Shown: positions 47,311 to 48,245 of the stretch, in pieces
How positions within the stretch are numbered: position 1 is the stretch's first letter
Layout of the letters: each line of letters opens with the position of its first letter
Translations under genes and position numbers: made by a program
Notes under the pieces: model-generated
The model's database searches: none
What the model saw: the letters and a program-made list of their open reading frames with translations, nothing else
Told to the model about the DNA's origin: nothing
Source of the DNA: Lingula anatina
Taxonomy: Eukaryota; Brachiopoda; Lingulata; Lingulida; Lingulidae
NCBI RefSeq assembly: GCF_001039355.2
Contig: NW_019776107.1
Location: 64,001-112,245 of the forward strand
Direction of reading: 5' to 3'
Length of the DNA stretch: 48,245 nt

Positions 47311-47547
47311 ATTCAATATTGGATGCAGTTTTGAAGGGGAATAACAGCATTGTACCATCATTTGTACACGGAACCTATGGGAGACAATATTGATTTTGAC
47401 ATGATGTAGATCTTTGTATATTTATTTAATTTTTTGAACTGAAAAGAGAATGGATACCACTTCTGTCTCCACTTTAATTCCCTTAATGTATCAATTTTCC
47501 AAACACAAGACGGTTGTTGTTAAATTTGTAAATAGAACGTTGTATAT

Positions 47548-47553
47548 AATAAA
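47548..47553 (+). terminator. candidate polyadenylation signal of ZMYND12
   Basis: AATAAA in TATATAATAAAATTG, followed by T-rich sequence. Distance from the stop is about 1.2 kb, or about 0.6 kb if the duplicate block is false. Confidence 0.5.
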
Positions 47554-48083
47554 ATTGTATCAAATATTTTCTGTTTATTTACTGATATAATTATTTAAAG
47601 TAGAAACTATCACAGCATTGTAGGCCAGTACACCGAGTGAAAGATATGGCCAAATCCTATAGAAGCAGGCGTGCTGATTACAATTAAACCAGGGAAGTGA
47701 AAAAAGCAGGTCCACCATGCATGTTGCAAAAATGTCTCCTTTACGATGTCGTTCTAAAAATAACGATTTCCACAGTGTTCTCATTCACAAAGAATTGTTA
47801 ATATTTATTGGTAGATATCAGTATAGTCAGTTTTTTCCATAAAGGGGTTTTGCTTTTTATTAAAAATATTACTGCAAAAAATGTAATATTCAATTTGATT
47901 CAAACAGGATTTTTGGAACGATTATCAAGAATCTCTGCATTAGTGCAAAAGACTTGGCTATCTTTATTGCCTATTTCTAGTTTATAGTTTCTCTTATATT
48001 TTATGGCCCAAAAGTGTCAGGCAAAGGTGTCTTTTTATGTACAGACACAGATGTGTCTGTACATATAGCCATCATCTGCGTCT

Positions 48084-48115
<32 letters not shown>

Positions 48116-48245
48116 GCACTTTTACCGATAACACGATTAGTGGAACACCGTTTTTGCTTTTGGCTTGAAACTTACAGAACTGGTGAATATTCCTAATACG
48201 CAGGTCAAGTTCGAAAATCAGCATGATCGGGTCATTTTTAGGGAA
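47554..48245. other. intergenic end of window with (GTC/GCC)n tract
   Basis: No gene supported. A perfect palindrome ACAGACACAGATGTGTCTGT lies at about 48043-48062, followed by a CGTCGTCGC trinucleotide run at about 48084-48115 that creates a poly-Arg ORF. This may be part of a dispersed repeat running off the window. Confidence 0.5.

Noticed and set aside
48014-48196. 60-codon ORF with ten Arg in a row
   Set aside because: Poly-Arg arises from a CGTCGTCGC trinucleotide run; no other support.

Overview
The window is nuclear DNA from an animal: AT-rich, with intron-dense genes, GT-AG splice sites, AATAAA signals, many microsatellites and several MITE-like elements. All recognised proteins are metazoan orthologues. 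The style (short exons, roughly one gene per 8 kb, a RGLG-like copine gene, a MYND/TPR cilium gene) suggests a marine invertebrate, perhaps a lophotrochozoan such as a mollusc. The species cannot be fixed from this sequence. I reassembled the coding exons by hand; splice phases agree at every junction in the five named genes and in one unnamed gene.

Layout, left to right. Positions 898-982 (-) hold a possible small unrecognised coding exon. CSTF1 (-, 2106-9774) has 12 coding exons for 429 aa. A membrane-anchored copine/RGLG-type vWA protein (+, 10771-16567) encodes 333 aa and carries two alternative 101-nt second exons. An unrecognised 300-aa protein (-, 19518-21820) has five coding exons, the first found outside the supplied ORF set. 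GMPS (+, 24027-32741) has 17 coding exons for 688 aa, with a likely non-coding leader exon ending near 22753. PPP1R7/SDS22 (-, 36474-41577) has 8 coding exons for 329 aa, its last two present twice. ZMYND12 (+, 41755-46359) has 8 coding exons for 367 aa, its last exon present twice. The remaining sequence is intergenic or UTR with repeats.

Neighbouring genes form three head-to-head pairs: CSTF1/copine, unknown/GMPS and PPP1R7/ZMYND12. The last pair has start codons only 177 bp apart. The genes are housekeeping or ciliary: mRNA 3'-end processing, guanine nucleotide synthesis, PP1 regulation and axonemal function. They do not form one pathway.

The most notable signals are (1) a pair of equal-length, equal-phase exons in the copine-like gene that look mutually exclusive and encode the metal-binding MIDAS loop; (2) repeated small tandem duplications sitting exactly on exon edges (GMPS start exon and exon 7, ZMYND12 exon 6 and stop codon); (3) a four-copy, long-inverted-repeat MITE family plus other foldback elements; and (4) duplicated blocks joined by N, which are probably uncollapsed haplotypes or misjoins rather than biology.
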